Of a stretch of 6,110 nt of DNA, positions 1 to 5,970 are shown piece by piece. The translations under genes and the position numbers were made by a program. Position 1 is the stretch's first letter. Every line of letters starts with the position of its first letter. The notes below the pieces were generated by a model. It worked only from the letters and a program-made list of their open reading frames with translations, did not search any database and was not told the DNA's origin. The stretch lies in NCBI GenBank assembly GCA_018969885.1, contig JAGWXN010000202.1, positions 1 through 6,110 of the forward strand, given 5' to 3'. This DNA comes from Betaproteobacteria bacterium (lineage in GTDB: Bacteria > Pseudomonadota > Gammaproteobacteria > Burkholderiales > Burkholderiaceae).

Positions 1-561
1 ATTGTTCTCGACGTGTCGGCCCGACATGGCGGGATCGACATCCTCGTCAACAATGCAGGCGGCTCTTCACGCGGACGCATTGACACCTTAAGCGATCAAG
101 CCTGGCAGGCCGACTTCGAATTGAAGCTGTTTTCTGCGATTCGATTATGCAGACTCGTATTGCCGTGGATGCGGTCGCGGCGCTGGGGGCGGATCATTAA
201 CGTGGTCAACACGTTGGCGAAAACTCCTGGCGCTGGCACCGCGCCCACATCTGTCACCAGGGCAGCCGGGGTTGCGTTCACCAAGGTACTCGCCAACGAG
301 ATCGCCGCAGACAATATTCTGGTCAATGCGATCTGTGTCGGCAGAATTGAAAGCGAACAGTGGACACGCTTCCACCAACAGAGCGGAAGCGCTCTTTCGT
401 ACCCGGAGTACCTGGCCGAGGAAGGTAAGGCGATACCGTTGGGAAGACTTGGCCATGCCGAGGAATTTTCGTCGCTGATGTGCCTGCTTGCTTCTGAAGC
501 GGGCGGGTACATCACCGGAACAGCCATCAATATCGATGGCGGGTTGTCGCCCGCGGTTTAG
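1..561 (+). CDS. Short-chain dehydrogenase/reductase-like protein, 5' end outside window
   Basis: The open frame runs from base 1 to the TAG at 559-561 and gives 186 residues; about 70-80 N-terminal residues, including the TGxxxGxG cofactor motif, must lie upstream. The Rossmann-fold SDR family is shown by LVNNAGG (visible residues 15-21), WGRIIN (62-67), the helix TRAAGVAFTKVLANE (86-100) and the C-terminal IPLGRLGHAEEF and YITGTAINIDGG blocks. The usual catalytic positions are changed: the YxxxK motif reads TSVTR (T83, R87), and the Ser of INxSS reads V69/N70. This resembles the BKR-like atypical SDR subgroup (CDD cd05344), whose members lack a perfect tetrad, so ordinary NAD(P)-dependent ketoreductase activity is doubtful. 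Substrate is unknown. The gene converges on the minus-strand tRNA operon and the broken gene at 626-818 and is not part of the housekeeping operon. SDR membership is secure; the subgroup is likely. Confidence 0.88.
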   Translation: MVLDVSARHGGIDILVNNAGGSSRGRIDTLSDQAWQADFELKLFSAIRLCRLVLPWMRSRRWGRIINVVNTLAKTPGAGTAPTSVTRAAGVAFTKVLANEIAADNILVNAICVGRIESEQWTRFHQQSGSALSYPEYLAEEGKAIPLGRLGHAEEFSSLMCLLASEAGGYITGTAINIDGGLSPAV

Positions 562-625
562 GGAATCGGCGGATTTGAGGCGGCTTCCTAGTGAACGATA
601 AAGTATCTGATCCAAGTGGGTGTGG

Positions 626-818
626 GCGCACAAAGTGCAAGCGGATCACCCTGGGCAGATCAGCCTCGTCGAAATGGCAACGAACACCGTCTCGCATAGC
701 CTTGCGAAGAGCGTCGACGGTATCAGCTTGCGTGAAAACTGATTCGTTCAGCGCCCGGGCATTGAAACCTGAAACCGCCCTCGGCTGCCTCTTCGACCAG
801 GAAAAAGATTTCGCTCAT
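626..818 (-). pseudogene. HicB-like small protein, frameshifted remnant
   Basis: From the ATG at 818-816 the minus strand reads MSEIFFLVEEAAEGGF and then goes out of frame, reaching a stop at 725-723. Removing one copy of a 7-base tandem duplication (763-769 and 770-776) restores a continuous frame: EGGF-NARALNESVFTQAD, then LRKAMRDGVRCHFDE and RVIRLHFVR. That composite matches a family of about 65-80 residue HicB-like proteins, often mislabelled in databases as 2-oxoisovalerate dehydrogenase subunit beta, which typically begin MNEIIFLVEEAPEGGY and end RLHFVRDEV. Similarity stops after LHFVR near 626; the restored frame then runs on to a stop at 529-527 inside the SDR gene. So both the frameshift and loss of the natural C-terminus are indicated. 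No HicA-like toxin partner is visible downstream. No good ribosome site precedes the ATG. The family assignment rests on remembered sequence patterns. Confidence 0.65.
763..776. repeat. Perfect 7-base tandem duplication (TGAAACC x2)
   Basis: The plus strand reads TGAAACC twice with no spacer (763-769, 770-776); on the minus strand this is GGTTTCA twice. It lies inside the HicB-like remnant. Seven is not a multiple of three, so the second copy shifts the frame. Deleting one copy joins the two parts of the family-like protein without a gap, so this duplication is the probable inactivating event. Confidence 0.85.
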
Positions 819-938
819 GGTTTGCCGTCGCTGATGTGCGCTCGATCTGGCTACATCATCGGTTCGAACCATGCCGCTGTGGTCCACCAACAGCAAGCGG
901 TACATACGGGCAACGATCAGGCATAACAGGGAGGAATT

Positions 939-1031
939 TGGTGCCCCGGGCCGGACTCGAACCGGCACGCCCCCTTTCGGGATAGCGGCGGATTTTAAGT
1001 CCGCTGTGTCTACCGGTTTCACCACCGGGGC
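939..1031 (-). tRNA. leuZ: tRNA-Leu (anticodon TAA)
   Basis: Read on the minus strand, the 5' acceptor GCCCCGG (1031-1025) pairs with CCGGGGC (949-943), followed by discriminator A (942) and an encoded CCA (941-939). The D region has the leucine-type TGGTGAAACCGGTAGACA. The anticodon loop CTTAAAA contains TAA, which reads UUA/UUG leucine codons. A long variable arm with a CCC-GAAA-GGG hairpin confirms a class II tRNA. The T arm contains GGTTCGAGTCC. The length is 93 nt with CCA. It is the last gene of the Gly-Cys-Leu cluster, 35 nt after tRNA-Cys, matching leuZ position in E. coli. Accessory-looking DNA begins directly beyond its 3' end. Confidence 0.97.
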
Positions 1032-1040
1032 AGGCTACTC

Positions 1041-1055
1041 GCGTTCGGGAAACGC
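1041..1055 (-). other. Small hairpin in the tRNA-Cys to tRNA-Leu spacer
   Basis: On the minus strand GCGTT and AACGC form a 5-bp stem with a 5-nt loop within the 35-nt spacer between the two tRNAs. No T-run follows, so it is not a terminator. It may be a processing structure in the tRNA precursor or chance. Confidence 0.35.
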
Positions 1056-1066
1056 ACAGCGCGATG

Positions 1067-1140
1067 TGGAGGCGGGGGTCGGAATCGAACCGGCGTACAC
1101 GGCTTTGCAGGCCGCTGCATAACCACTCTGCCACCCCGCC
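1067..1140 (-). tRNA. cysT: tRNA-Cys (anticodon GCA)
   Basis: On the minus strand the 5' acceptor GGCGGGG (1140-1134) pairs with CCCCGCC (1077-1071), then comes discriminator T (1070) and an encoded CCA (1069-1067). The anticodon loop CTGCAAA carries GCA (1108-1106), which decodes UGC/UGU. The D arm has the short AGTGGTTATGC pattern typical of bacterial tRNA-Cys, and the T arm has GGTTCGATTCC. The length is 74 nt with CCA. It is the middle gene of the Gly-Cys-Leu cluster and is separated from tRNA-Gly by 99 nt that hold a terminator-like hairpin. Confidence 0.97.
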
Positions 1141-1187
1141 GGGTGTGCAGCCGAGAGCGCCACGGAAAAGCGTTCGGCCACCGAATG

Positions 1188-1213
1188 AAAAAGGGAAGCC
1201 GCGCTTCCCTTTT
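1188..1213 (-). terminator. Terminator-like hairpin between tRNA-Gly and tRNA-Cys
   Basis: A perfect 11-bp inverted repeat (1189-1199 with 1203-1213) has a 3-nt loop. In the minus-strand transcript the core stem is GGGAAGC/GCTTCCC, preceded by AAAA and followed by five T residues, which is the form of an intrinsic terminator. Because of the A and T tracts it could work in both directions. It lies within what should be one tRNA transcript, so it may cause partial termination, processing or attenuation rather than a complete stop. I see no good promoter between it and tRNA-Cys. Confidence 0.6.
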
Positions 1214-1239
1214 CACGAACTCTTAAAGCTCTGGCAATC

Positions 1240-1315
1240 TGGAGCGGGAGACGAGTCTCGAACTCGCGACCTCAACCTTGGCAAGGTTGCGCTCTACCAA
1301 CTGAGCTACTCCCGC
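1240..1315 (-). tRNA. glyW: tRNA-Gly (anticodon GCC)
   Basis: On the minus strand the 5' acceptor GCGGGAG (1315-1309) pairs with CTCCCGC (1250-1244), then discriminator T (1243) and encoded CCA (1242-1240). The D arm reads TAGCTCAGTTGGTAGAGC. The anticodon stem-loop AACCTTGCCAAGGTT has GCC (1282-1280), which decodes GGC/GGU. The T arm has AGTTCGAGACT. The length is 76 nt with CCA. It is the first tRNA after pgsA, as glyW is in E. coli, and its 5' end lies only about 6 nt after the predicted transcription start of the promoter at 1328-1356. Confidence 0.97.
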
Positions 1316-1327
1316 GGACAGCCCGAG

Positions 1328-1356
1328 AATATAGCCATTCGAAGTAAGCGTGTCAA
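1328..1356 (-). promoter_or_regulatory. Sigma70-type promoter of the tRNA cluster
   Basis: On the minus strand a perfect -35 TTGACA (1356-1351) is followed by a 17-nt spacer and a -10 TATATT (1333-1328), five of six consensus bases. The expected start is near 1321, just before the mature tRNA-Gly 5' end at 1315. The sequence after the -10, CTCGGGC, is a GC-rich discriminator of the kind found at stable-RNA promoters under stringent (ppGpp) control. The promoter starts about 20 nt after the pgsA stop, so the tRNAs need not depend on operon read-through. Confidence 0.85.
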
Positions 1357-1375
1357 ACAAAGAGCTTGACCCGCC

Positions 1376-1939
1376 TCACTTCTCGCCGCTCAGATACGGC
1401 CAGGCGCGCCTCAGGTAGTACACCATCGACCATACCGTGAGAACCGATGCGAGATAGATCAGCCACGTACCAATCAGTCGCGTATCGAGCAAGCCGAAGA
1501 GCGAGCCATAAAAAAGCAGCATCGGAATTGCCACGAGCTGGGAGATGGTCTTGAGCTTGCCGATTGAATGCACCGCCACGCTCGCGCTCGCTCCCATCTG
1601 CGCCATCCATTCACGAAGCGCCGAGATGGTGATTTCACGCCCAATGATGATCGCAGCCACCAGCGCGTCGACCCGATCCAGATGCACCAGTACGACCAGC
1701 GCCGTGCACACAATGAGCTTGTCGGCCACCGGATCCAGAAACGCCCCAAAGGCCGAGGTTTGTCCCATCTTGCGGGCCAGCCACCCATCCAGCCAATCAG
1801 TCAGCGCAGCCCCCACAAACAGCGCGGTGGCGATCACATCACGAGCAGCCGGCGACACTGGCAGGTAGAACACGCCCACCAGCAGGGGGATGGCCAACAC
1901 ACGGAGCCAGGTGAGCAGATTCGGGAGGTTTGAGAACAT
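1376..1939 (-). CDS. pgsA: CDP-diacylglycerol--glycerol-3-phosphate 3-phosphatidyltransferase
   Basis: PgsA makes phosphatidylglycerol phosphate from CDP-diacylglycerol and sn-glycerol 3-phosphate with release of CMP, the committed step to phosphatidylglycerol and cardiolipin in the inner membrane. The 187-residue product begins MFSNLPNLLTWLRVLAIPLL, a typical PgsA N-terminus. It carries the full CDP-alcohol phosphotransferase signature: D48, D51-G52, A55-R56, G65, D69 and D73 in the family spacing; the Asp residues bind metal and substrate. Hydrophobic segments are seen around 10-27, 36-50, 75-90, 92-100, 134-150 and 155-175. The ATG at 1939 is chosen because the upstream in-frame extension lies inside uvrC and does not resemble the family. 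No Shine-Dalgarno precedes it; the leader is pyrimidine-rich. It lies 52 nt after uvrC, as in the E. coli uvrC-pgsA pair. Confidence 0.96.
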   Translation of the reverse strand: MFSNLPNLLTWLRVLAIPLLVGVFYLPVSPAARDVIATALFVGAALTDWLDGWLARKMGQTSAFGAFLDPVADKLIVCTALVVLVHLDRVDALVAAIIIGREITISALREWMAQMGASASVAVHSIGKLKTISQLVAIPMLLFYGSLFGLLDTRLIGTWLIYLASVLTVWSMVYYLRRAWPYLSGEK

Positions 1940-1952
1940 GAGAGAAGGAGGA

Positions 1953-1978
1953 CGCCGACAGACTGGATTCGCCGACAG
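1953..1978. repeat. 9-base direct repeat in the uvrC-pgsA gap
   Basis: CGCCGACAG occurs at 1953-1961 and again at 1970-1978, 17 bases apart start to start, within the 52-base gap between uvrC and pgsA. The two copies do not extend further. The role is unknown; the spacing allows a protein-binding site, and a local duplication is also possible. Confidence 0.6.
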
Positions 1979-1991
1979 CAATGGCCAGAGG

Positions 1992-3839
1992 TCAGTGGAG
2001 CCGACGATAAATTTCCTCGGCAAGCGATCTCGAAATTCCGTCGACCCCGGCCAGGTCCTCGACGCTGGCCGCCATGATGCCACGCAAGCCGCCAAATCGG
2101 GCGAGGAGACGCTGCCGGCGCTTTGCACCGACCCCCTCGATTTCATCCAGGCTCGTGCCTTGCCGGGCGCGTGCGCGCTTCGCACGCATGCCCGTGATAG
2201 CGAACCGGTGCGCCTCGTCGCGAATTCGTGCCACCAGCATCAGCGCCTGCGATTCCGGTCCCGGCACCAGGGTGGGCCGGCCGTCGGCAAACACCAGCTT
2301 CTCTAACCCCACCTTTCTACCCTCTCCCTTTGCTACGCCGACCAGCAGCGACCGGTCAAGCCCAAGCTCGTCAAACACCTCGCAGGCGACACCCAGCTGG
2401 GCCGCGCCGCCATCGACCAGCACCACATCAGGCAGCTTGCCGGTGACCGCACGATAGCGCCTCGACAGGACCTCACGCATGGCCGCCGGGTCATCGCCTG
2501 GCGCCGCCGACTCGATATTGAAACGCCGGTACTGGGACGGCTGCATCGCGTGCGACTCGAACACCACGCAAGACGCCTGGGTTGCCTCACCCATGGTGTG
2601 GCTGATGTCAAAGCATTCAACCCGCAACCCTTCCAGGTCGGACCCGTCGTCGATCCCGAGAAGCGTTGCCAGTTCGCGCGTTCTTCCGCGTTGCGAACCC
2701 TCTTCGGCCGCGCGCTGGGCGATGGCGAGTCGACCGTTCGAGACCGCCTGTTCCAACCACCGTCGCCGCTGCTCATGCGGCTGACGAAGCCACTGCACCG
2801 TCTGCCCTGCCCGCTCCTGCAGCCACGACTGCATGACTTCATCGGGTGCAGGCTGATTGGCAATGATGATCCCGGGAACCGGAAGCGAGTCGTAATGCTG
2901 AAGCAGGAAGGCATTCAGCACCTCGCCCTGGAAAAGCTCATCGCCCGCCTCGGCAGCTCGGAGCTCCGGGAAGAAAGGTCGATCACCGAGGTGCCTGCCA
3001 CCGCGCACCATCGCCAGATTCACGCACGCACGCCCGCCTTCCACACACACGGCAATGACATCCGCGTCGGTGTCGGTGCCGGTATCCATCGACTGCTGGC
3101 TGAGAACCTTCGAGAGCGCGGTGATTCGGTCGCGCAGCACGGCTGCCTGCTCAAACTCAAGCCGCTCGGCGGCGGCATGCATGTCACGCTCGAAATCATC
3201 AAGCAACTCCCGGTGGCCGCCACGCAGAAAGCGCATCGCCGACTCAACGTCATGGCCATAGTCTTCATCGGATACCGCCCCCACACAGGGCGCACTGCAA
3301 CGACCGATCTGATGGAGCAGGCAGGGCCGGGTTCGATTCGAATACACCGAGTCTTCGCAGCTGCGCAGCCGGAAAACCTTTTGCAGCACCTGAATGCTCT
3401 CTTTCACCGCCCAGGCGCTGGGAAAGGGCCCGAAATAGCGGCTGGAGCGCTCAAGAACGCCGCGGTAGTAGGCGATGCGGGGATGCCGATGACCTGAGAG
3501 CTTCAAATACGGATAGCTCTTGTCGTCACGAAAAAGAATGTTGTAGCGAGGCTTTCCCGACTTGATCAGGTTGCTCTCGAGCAGCAAGGCCTCGGCCTCC
3601 GAGGCCGTGACCGTGGTGTCGACCCGAACAATACGCTCCACCATGTGAGCGATACGGGGGCTAGGATGATTCTTTTGAAAGTATGAGGAGACCCGCTTGC
3701 GCAGATCCCGCGCCTTGCCGACATAGAGCAGGGTTTCGCTCTCACCGATCATCCGGTAGACGCCCGGCCGATGAGGAAGCGAGGCAATCAGCGATCGCGA
3801 ATCAAACCCTTTTTCTTCGGGCTCATTCGACTCAGACAT
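1992..3839 (-). CDS. uvrC: Excinuclease ABC subunit C
   Basis: UvrC makes both incisions flanking a lesion in the UvrABC nucleotide excision repair complex. The 615-residue product (E. coli 610) has all domains in order. The N-terminal GIY-YIG nuclease (about 20-105) shows GVY at 26-28, YVGKA at 39-43 and [13 protein letters not shown] from 81, and makes the 3' cut. A cysteine-rich part has C161, C173, C181 and C185, with the spacing of the reported [4Fe-4S] ligands of E. coli UvrC. A UVR domain for UvrB contact lies near 207-242. The RNase H-like nuclease for the 5' cut has D411 in CFDISH, an Asp at 449/450, D476 in LVDGG and H544. Two helix-hairpin-helix motifs lie near 564-582 and 592-611. 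The ATG at 3839 overlaps the nagZ stop by 8 nt; an upstream in-frame start at 3908 lies inside nagZ and is rejected. No clear Shine-Dalgarno is seen, so coupling to nagZ is likely. Confidence 0.97.
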   Translation of the reverse strand: MSESNEPEEKGFDSRSLIASLPHRPGVYRMIGESETLLYVGKARDLRKRVSSYFQKNHPSPRIAHMVERIVRVDTTVTASEAEALLLESNLIKSGKPRYNILFRDDKSYPYLKLSGHRHPRIAYYRGVLERSSRYFGPFPSAWAVKESIQVLQKVFRLRSCEDSVYSNRTRPCLLHQIGRCSAPCVGAVSDEDYGHDVESAMRFLRGGHRELLDDFERDMHAAAERLEFEQAAVLRDRITALSKVLSQQSMDTGTDTDADVIAVCVEGGRACVNLAMVRGGRHLGDRPFFPELRAAEAGDELFQGEVLNAFLLQHYDSLPVPGIIIANQPAPDEVMQSWLQERAGQTVQWLRQPHEQRRRWLEQAVSNGRLAIAQRAAEEGSQRGRTRELATLLGIDDGSDLEGLRVECFDISHTMGEATQASCVVFESHAMQPSQYRRFNIESAAPGDDPAAMREVLSRRYRAVTGKLPDVVLVDGGAAQLGVACEVFDELGLDRSLLVGVAKGEGRKVGLEKLVFADGRPTLVPGPESQALMLVARIRDEAHRFAITGMRAKRARARQGTSLDEIEGVGAKRRQRLLARFGGLRGIMAASVEDLAGVDGISRSLAEEIYRRLH

Positions 3840-4809
3840 GGCCAGCCGGGCGCATCGCGCGCCAACGACGCAGCCAATCTCGATTGGGGCGCCAGCGAAG
3901 GGCTGCAATCAATGCATCCGCCAGATCAGGGCGGTTACAGACCAGCAGCATGTCGCAGCCAGCGCTCAGTGCCGCACGAGCACGGGCGTGAATATCGCCA
4001 GCTACCGCAGCGCCCTCCATCGTGAGGTCGTCGCTGAAAATCACGCCGTCGAACCCAAGCTTCCCGCGCAAGATCGTCTTCAGCCACTTGCTGGAAAAGC
4101 CCGCAGGCTTTGCATCAACAGCCGGATACACCACATGAGCCGGCATGACCGACGACAGCGTTTCGCCCAGCCAGCGATAGGGCGCCGCATCATGCTCAAT
4201 CAGCGTGGCGCGCGAGCGTTCGTCAACCGGGAGCGCCACATGCGAGTCGGCGCTTGCCCAACCATGCCCGGGAAAGTGCTTGCCGCAGTTGGCCATGCCC
4301 GCGAGAAGCAGTCCGTGGTTGAGCGCGCGCGCAAGCATCGCCACCACGCGCGGATCAGAATGAAACGCCCGGTTACCAATCACTGCAGAGCGACTATGGT
4401 CGAGATCGAGGACCGGTGTAAAGCTGAGATCAACGCCCACTTCACGAAGCTCGCTCCCAATCACTCGCCCCAGCCGGGTCGCCTCCCGACAGGCTGCGAG
4501 CGGATCGCTATCCCAGAGTACCCCCAGCTCTCGCATCGGCGGCACCGCAGTGAATCCTTCGCGAAATCGCTGCACCCGTCCGCCTTCATGGTCGACACAA
4601 ATGAGTAGCGCTGGATTTCTGAGCGACCGAATCTCTGCGCATAACGCCCTGACTTGATCCCGATCAGTGAAATTGCGCGTGAACAGAATCACCCCACCCA
4701 CCATCGGGTGCAGAAGCCGCTCACGCTCGCGGGCCGCCAGCGAGGTGCCTGCGACATCAACAATCACCGGGCCCGGGGCGCGGTCTATCGGACTATTCGA
4801 GAGCGGCAT
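3832..4809 (-). CDS. nagZ: Beta-N-acetylhexosaminidase (family GH3)
   Basis: NagZ is a cytoplasmic GH3 enzyme that removes N-acetylglucosamine from the GlcNAc-anhydro-muropeptides taken up during peptidoglycan recycling; in some bacteria its products signal AmpC induction. The 325-residue product (E. coli 341) is a single TIM-barrel domain with no signal peptide. Seen are GPVIVDVAG (13-21), [10 protein letters not shown] (38-47), [11 protein letters not shown] (72-82), the KHFPGHG loop (177-183) with the D188-S-H190 catalytic pair, and SDDLTMEGA (259-267) with the nucleophile Asp, D260. The ATG at 4809 gives a family-like N-terminus and overlaps the end of acpS by 17 nt. A longer frame from 4944 would run through acpS and its extra residues are not family-like. 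No strong ribosome site is visible, consistent with translational coupling. Confidence 0.95.
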   Translation of the reverse strand: MPLSNSPIDRAPGPVIVDVAGTSLAARERERLLHPMVGGVILFTRNFTDRDQVRALCAEIRSLRNPALLICVDHEGGRVQRFREGFTAVPPMRELGVLWDSDPLAACREATRLGRVIGSELREVGVDLSFTPVLDLDHSRSAVIGNRAFHSDPRVVAMLARALNHGLLLAGMANCGKHFPGHGWASADSHVALPVDERSRATLIEHDAAPYRWLGETLSSVMPAHVVYPAVDAKPAGFSSKWLKTILRGKLGFDGVIFSDDLTMEGAAVAGDIHARARAALSAGCDMLLVCNRPDLADALIAALRWRPNRDWLRRWRAMRPAGHV

Positions 4810-5215
4810 GGGCAGATATCTGTTCAAGGACAACGAAGGCCATGACATGGTCGGATTCATCAGAGAGCGATACATGCGCGATGAGCTTTCGCTCGTCGAG
4901 ATAGGGGGCGAGCTCTTTGCGTGCCCGGGCAAACGGCTTGCCACGGCGATCGTTCAGAATTTCAAGTGACAACAGGGTCATGGGCCCCCTGAGCCCCAGG
5001 CCCAAGGCCTTGCTGAAGGCTTCCTTGGCTGCGAAGCGCTTGGCGAGATAGCGCGCCGCATACCCCGCGCCGTGCGCGCCGCGCGAACGCCGCCGTAGGA
5101 ATTCAGTCAGTTCGTCTGGGCCCAGCACCCGTCGCGCGAACTTGTCCCCCCAACGCTCAAGCAGATTCTCAATGCGATGCATGGCGACGATGTCGCTGCC
5201 AATGCCGTAAATCAC
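4793..5215 (-). CDS. acpS: Holo-[acyl-carrier-protein] synthase
   Basis: AcpS transfers 4'-phosphopantetheine from coenzyme A to apo-acyl carrier protein and so activates ACP for fatty acid synthesis; it acts as a cytoplasmic trimer. The 140-residue product shows GIGSDIV (4-10) with metal ligand D8 and [16 protein letters not shown] (58-72 region) with E65, the second conserved Mg ligand. It is about 14 residues longer than E. coli AcpS (126); part of this is an Arg/Gly/Ala-rich insertion around 41-53 before the KRFAAKEA helix. The start is GTG at 5215-5213, supported by the immediate [11 protein letters not shown]-terminus and a GGGAG seven bases upstream. GTG overlaps the pdxJ stop as GTGA, a 4-nt overlap. 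Confidence 0.95.
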   Translation of the reverse strand: MIYGIGSDIVAMHRIENLLERWGDKFARRVLGPDELTEFLRRRSRGAHGAGYAARYLAKRFAAKEAFSKALGLGLRGPMTLLSLEILNDRRGKPFARARKELAPYLDERKLIAHVSLSDESDHVMAFVVLEQISAHAALE

Positions 5216-5970
5216 ACCGCAGCTCCCGTCGCCGCCTCACGCATGAGTCGCTTCATCTCACGAACCGCCTCACGAATTCCAACAAACACCGATCGCGACA
5301 CAATTGCATGGCCGATATGAAGTTCGCGCACGCCCTGAAGGGCCGCCACCGGCTGCACATTCACATAATTGAGCGCATGCCCCGCGTTAAAGCGCATGCC
5401 AAGCGAGCGAATGAGATCACCAGCACGACGGATCCGCGCAAGTTCATGGCGAACCGCCGCACTTTCTGCATCGCGCCCCTGTTGATGAAACGCATGCGCG
5501 TAGGGGCCGGTGTGAATCTCGCACACGCGGGCGCCGATGCGCGCAGCCGCCTCAATCTGCGGTGCGTCGGCGTCGATAAATACGCTGGTGACAATGCCAG
5601 CGCCCGCGAGCCTTGCCACCACCTCGCGCAGCCGCGCCTCCTGCGAAACGATATCGAGGCCCCCCTCGGTGGTGATTTCATGCCGTCCTTCGGGGACCAG
5701 CATGGCCATCTCGGGTGTGAGTGAGGCAGCGATTTCCACCATCTCATCGGTTGCCGCCATTTCAAGATTTAGCTTGATATGGGTGAGCTCGCGAAGCCGC
5801 CGCACGTCGGCATCCTGAATATGACGCCGATCTTCGCGCAGGTGAACCGTGATGCCGTCTGCGCCGCCGAGATGCGCCTCCACGGCCGCCCACACCGGAT
5901 CGGGTTCATAGGTGCGACGCGCCTGTCGGATGGTGGCGACGTGGTCAATGTTGACGCCGAGTTCAATCAT
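5212..5970 (-). CDS. pdxJ: Pyridoxine 5'-phosphate synthase
   Basis: PdxJ condenses 1-deoxy-D-xylulose 5-phosphate with 3-amino-2-oxopropyl phosphate (the PdxA product) to form pyridoxine 5'-phosphate in the DXP-dependent vitamin B6 pathway. The 252-residue product (E. coli 243) is a single TIM barrel. Seen are the N-terminal [27 protein letters not shown] with H43, KLNLEMA with E70, ETE-like ITTEGGLD (99-106), EIHTGPYA (151-158), FNAGHALNY with H198, and [11 protein letters not shown] near the C-terminus. H43, E70 and H198 match the E. coli catalytic H45, E72 and H193. The ATG at 5970 is at the natural family start and overlaps the recO stop as ATGA. No Shine-Dalgarno is evident, so coupling to recO is likely. 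Confidence 0.97.
   Translation of the reverse strand: MIELGVNIDHVATIRQARRTYEPDPVWAAVEAHLGGADGITVHLREDRRHIQDADVRRLRELTHIKLNLEMAATDEMVEIAASLTPEMAMLVPEGRHEITTEGGLDIVSQEARLREVVARLAGAGIVTSVFIDADAPQIEAAARIGARVCEIHTGPYAHAFHQQGRDAESAAVRHELARIRRAGDLIRSLGMRFNAGHALNYVNVQPVAALQGVRELHIGHAIVSRSVFVGIREAVREMKRLMREAATGAAV
5223..5227 (-). promoter_or_regulatory. Ribosome binding site of acpS
   Basis: On the minus strand GGGAG lies 7 nt before the GTG at 5215. It is the clearest Shine-Dalgarno in the operon and supports the GTG start. It lies inside the last codons of pdxJ. Confidence 0.7.

Larger units (their letters stand above)
562..938. other. Intergenic stretch between SDR gene and tRNA-Leu, holding a gene remnant
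   Basis: These 377 bases contain no intact gene I can support. Positions 626-818 hold a frameshifted HicB-like gene on the minus strand (separate entry). Positions 562-625 show no recognisable coding signal. Positions 819-938, directly beyond the tRNA-Leu 3' end, contain a perfect 10-base palindrome (861-870) and a small inverted repeat (876-880 with 890-894) without a T-run, so no clear intrinsic terminator for the tRNA cluster is visible. No integrase, transposase or insertion-sequence end is present. Confidence 0.6.

Noticed and set aside
591..926. Plus-strand open frame of 111 codons between the SDR gene and tRNA-Leu
   Set aside because: It is the antisense of the HicB-like remnant, has no family resemblance and no ribosome site.
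723..1134. Two minus-strand open frames running through the tRNA genes
   Set aside because: Their N-terminal parts are translated tRNA-Leu and tRNA-Cys sequence; only the 3' part of one, from 818, corresponds to a real gene remnant.
1945..1951. Perfect Shine-Dalgarno AAGGAGG on the plus strand
   Set aside because: No start codon follows at a suitable distance and the area is the minus-strand pgsA leader.
1940..2185. Longer N-terminus for pgsA
   Set aside because: The extension is a shadow of uvrC in another frame, and the family N-terminus begins at the ATG at 1939.
3066..3083. Three near-identical 6-base units in uvrC coding for a Thr/Asp-rich run
   Set aside because: The run lies in the variable linker between the UVR and RNase H-like domains, keeps the frame and looks like ordinary linker variation.
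2550..3497. Plus-strand open frame of 315 codons opposite uvrC
   Set aside because: It is antisense to a clear, full-length uvrC in a GC-rich genome, and its translation shows no recognisable domain.
3791..3798. GCGATCGC octamer, like the cyanobacterial HIP1 repeat
   Set aside because: It occurs within uvrC as a single copy as far as noticed, and is expected by chance in GC-rich DNA.
3840..3908. Longer N-terminus for uvrC
   Set aside because: It lies within the nagZ coding region and is not similar to UvrC; the ATG at 3839 overlapping the nagZ stop fits better.
3838..4608. Plus-strand open frame of 256 codons opposite nagZ
   Set aside because: It is a shadow frame of nagZ with no family features.
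4810..4944. Longer N-terminus for nagZ
   Set aside because: It overlaps acpS coding sequence and has low-complexity, non-family residues; the ATG at 4809 leads directly into the conserved start.
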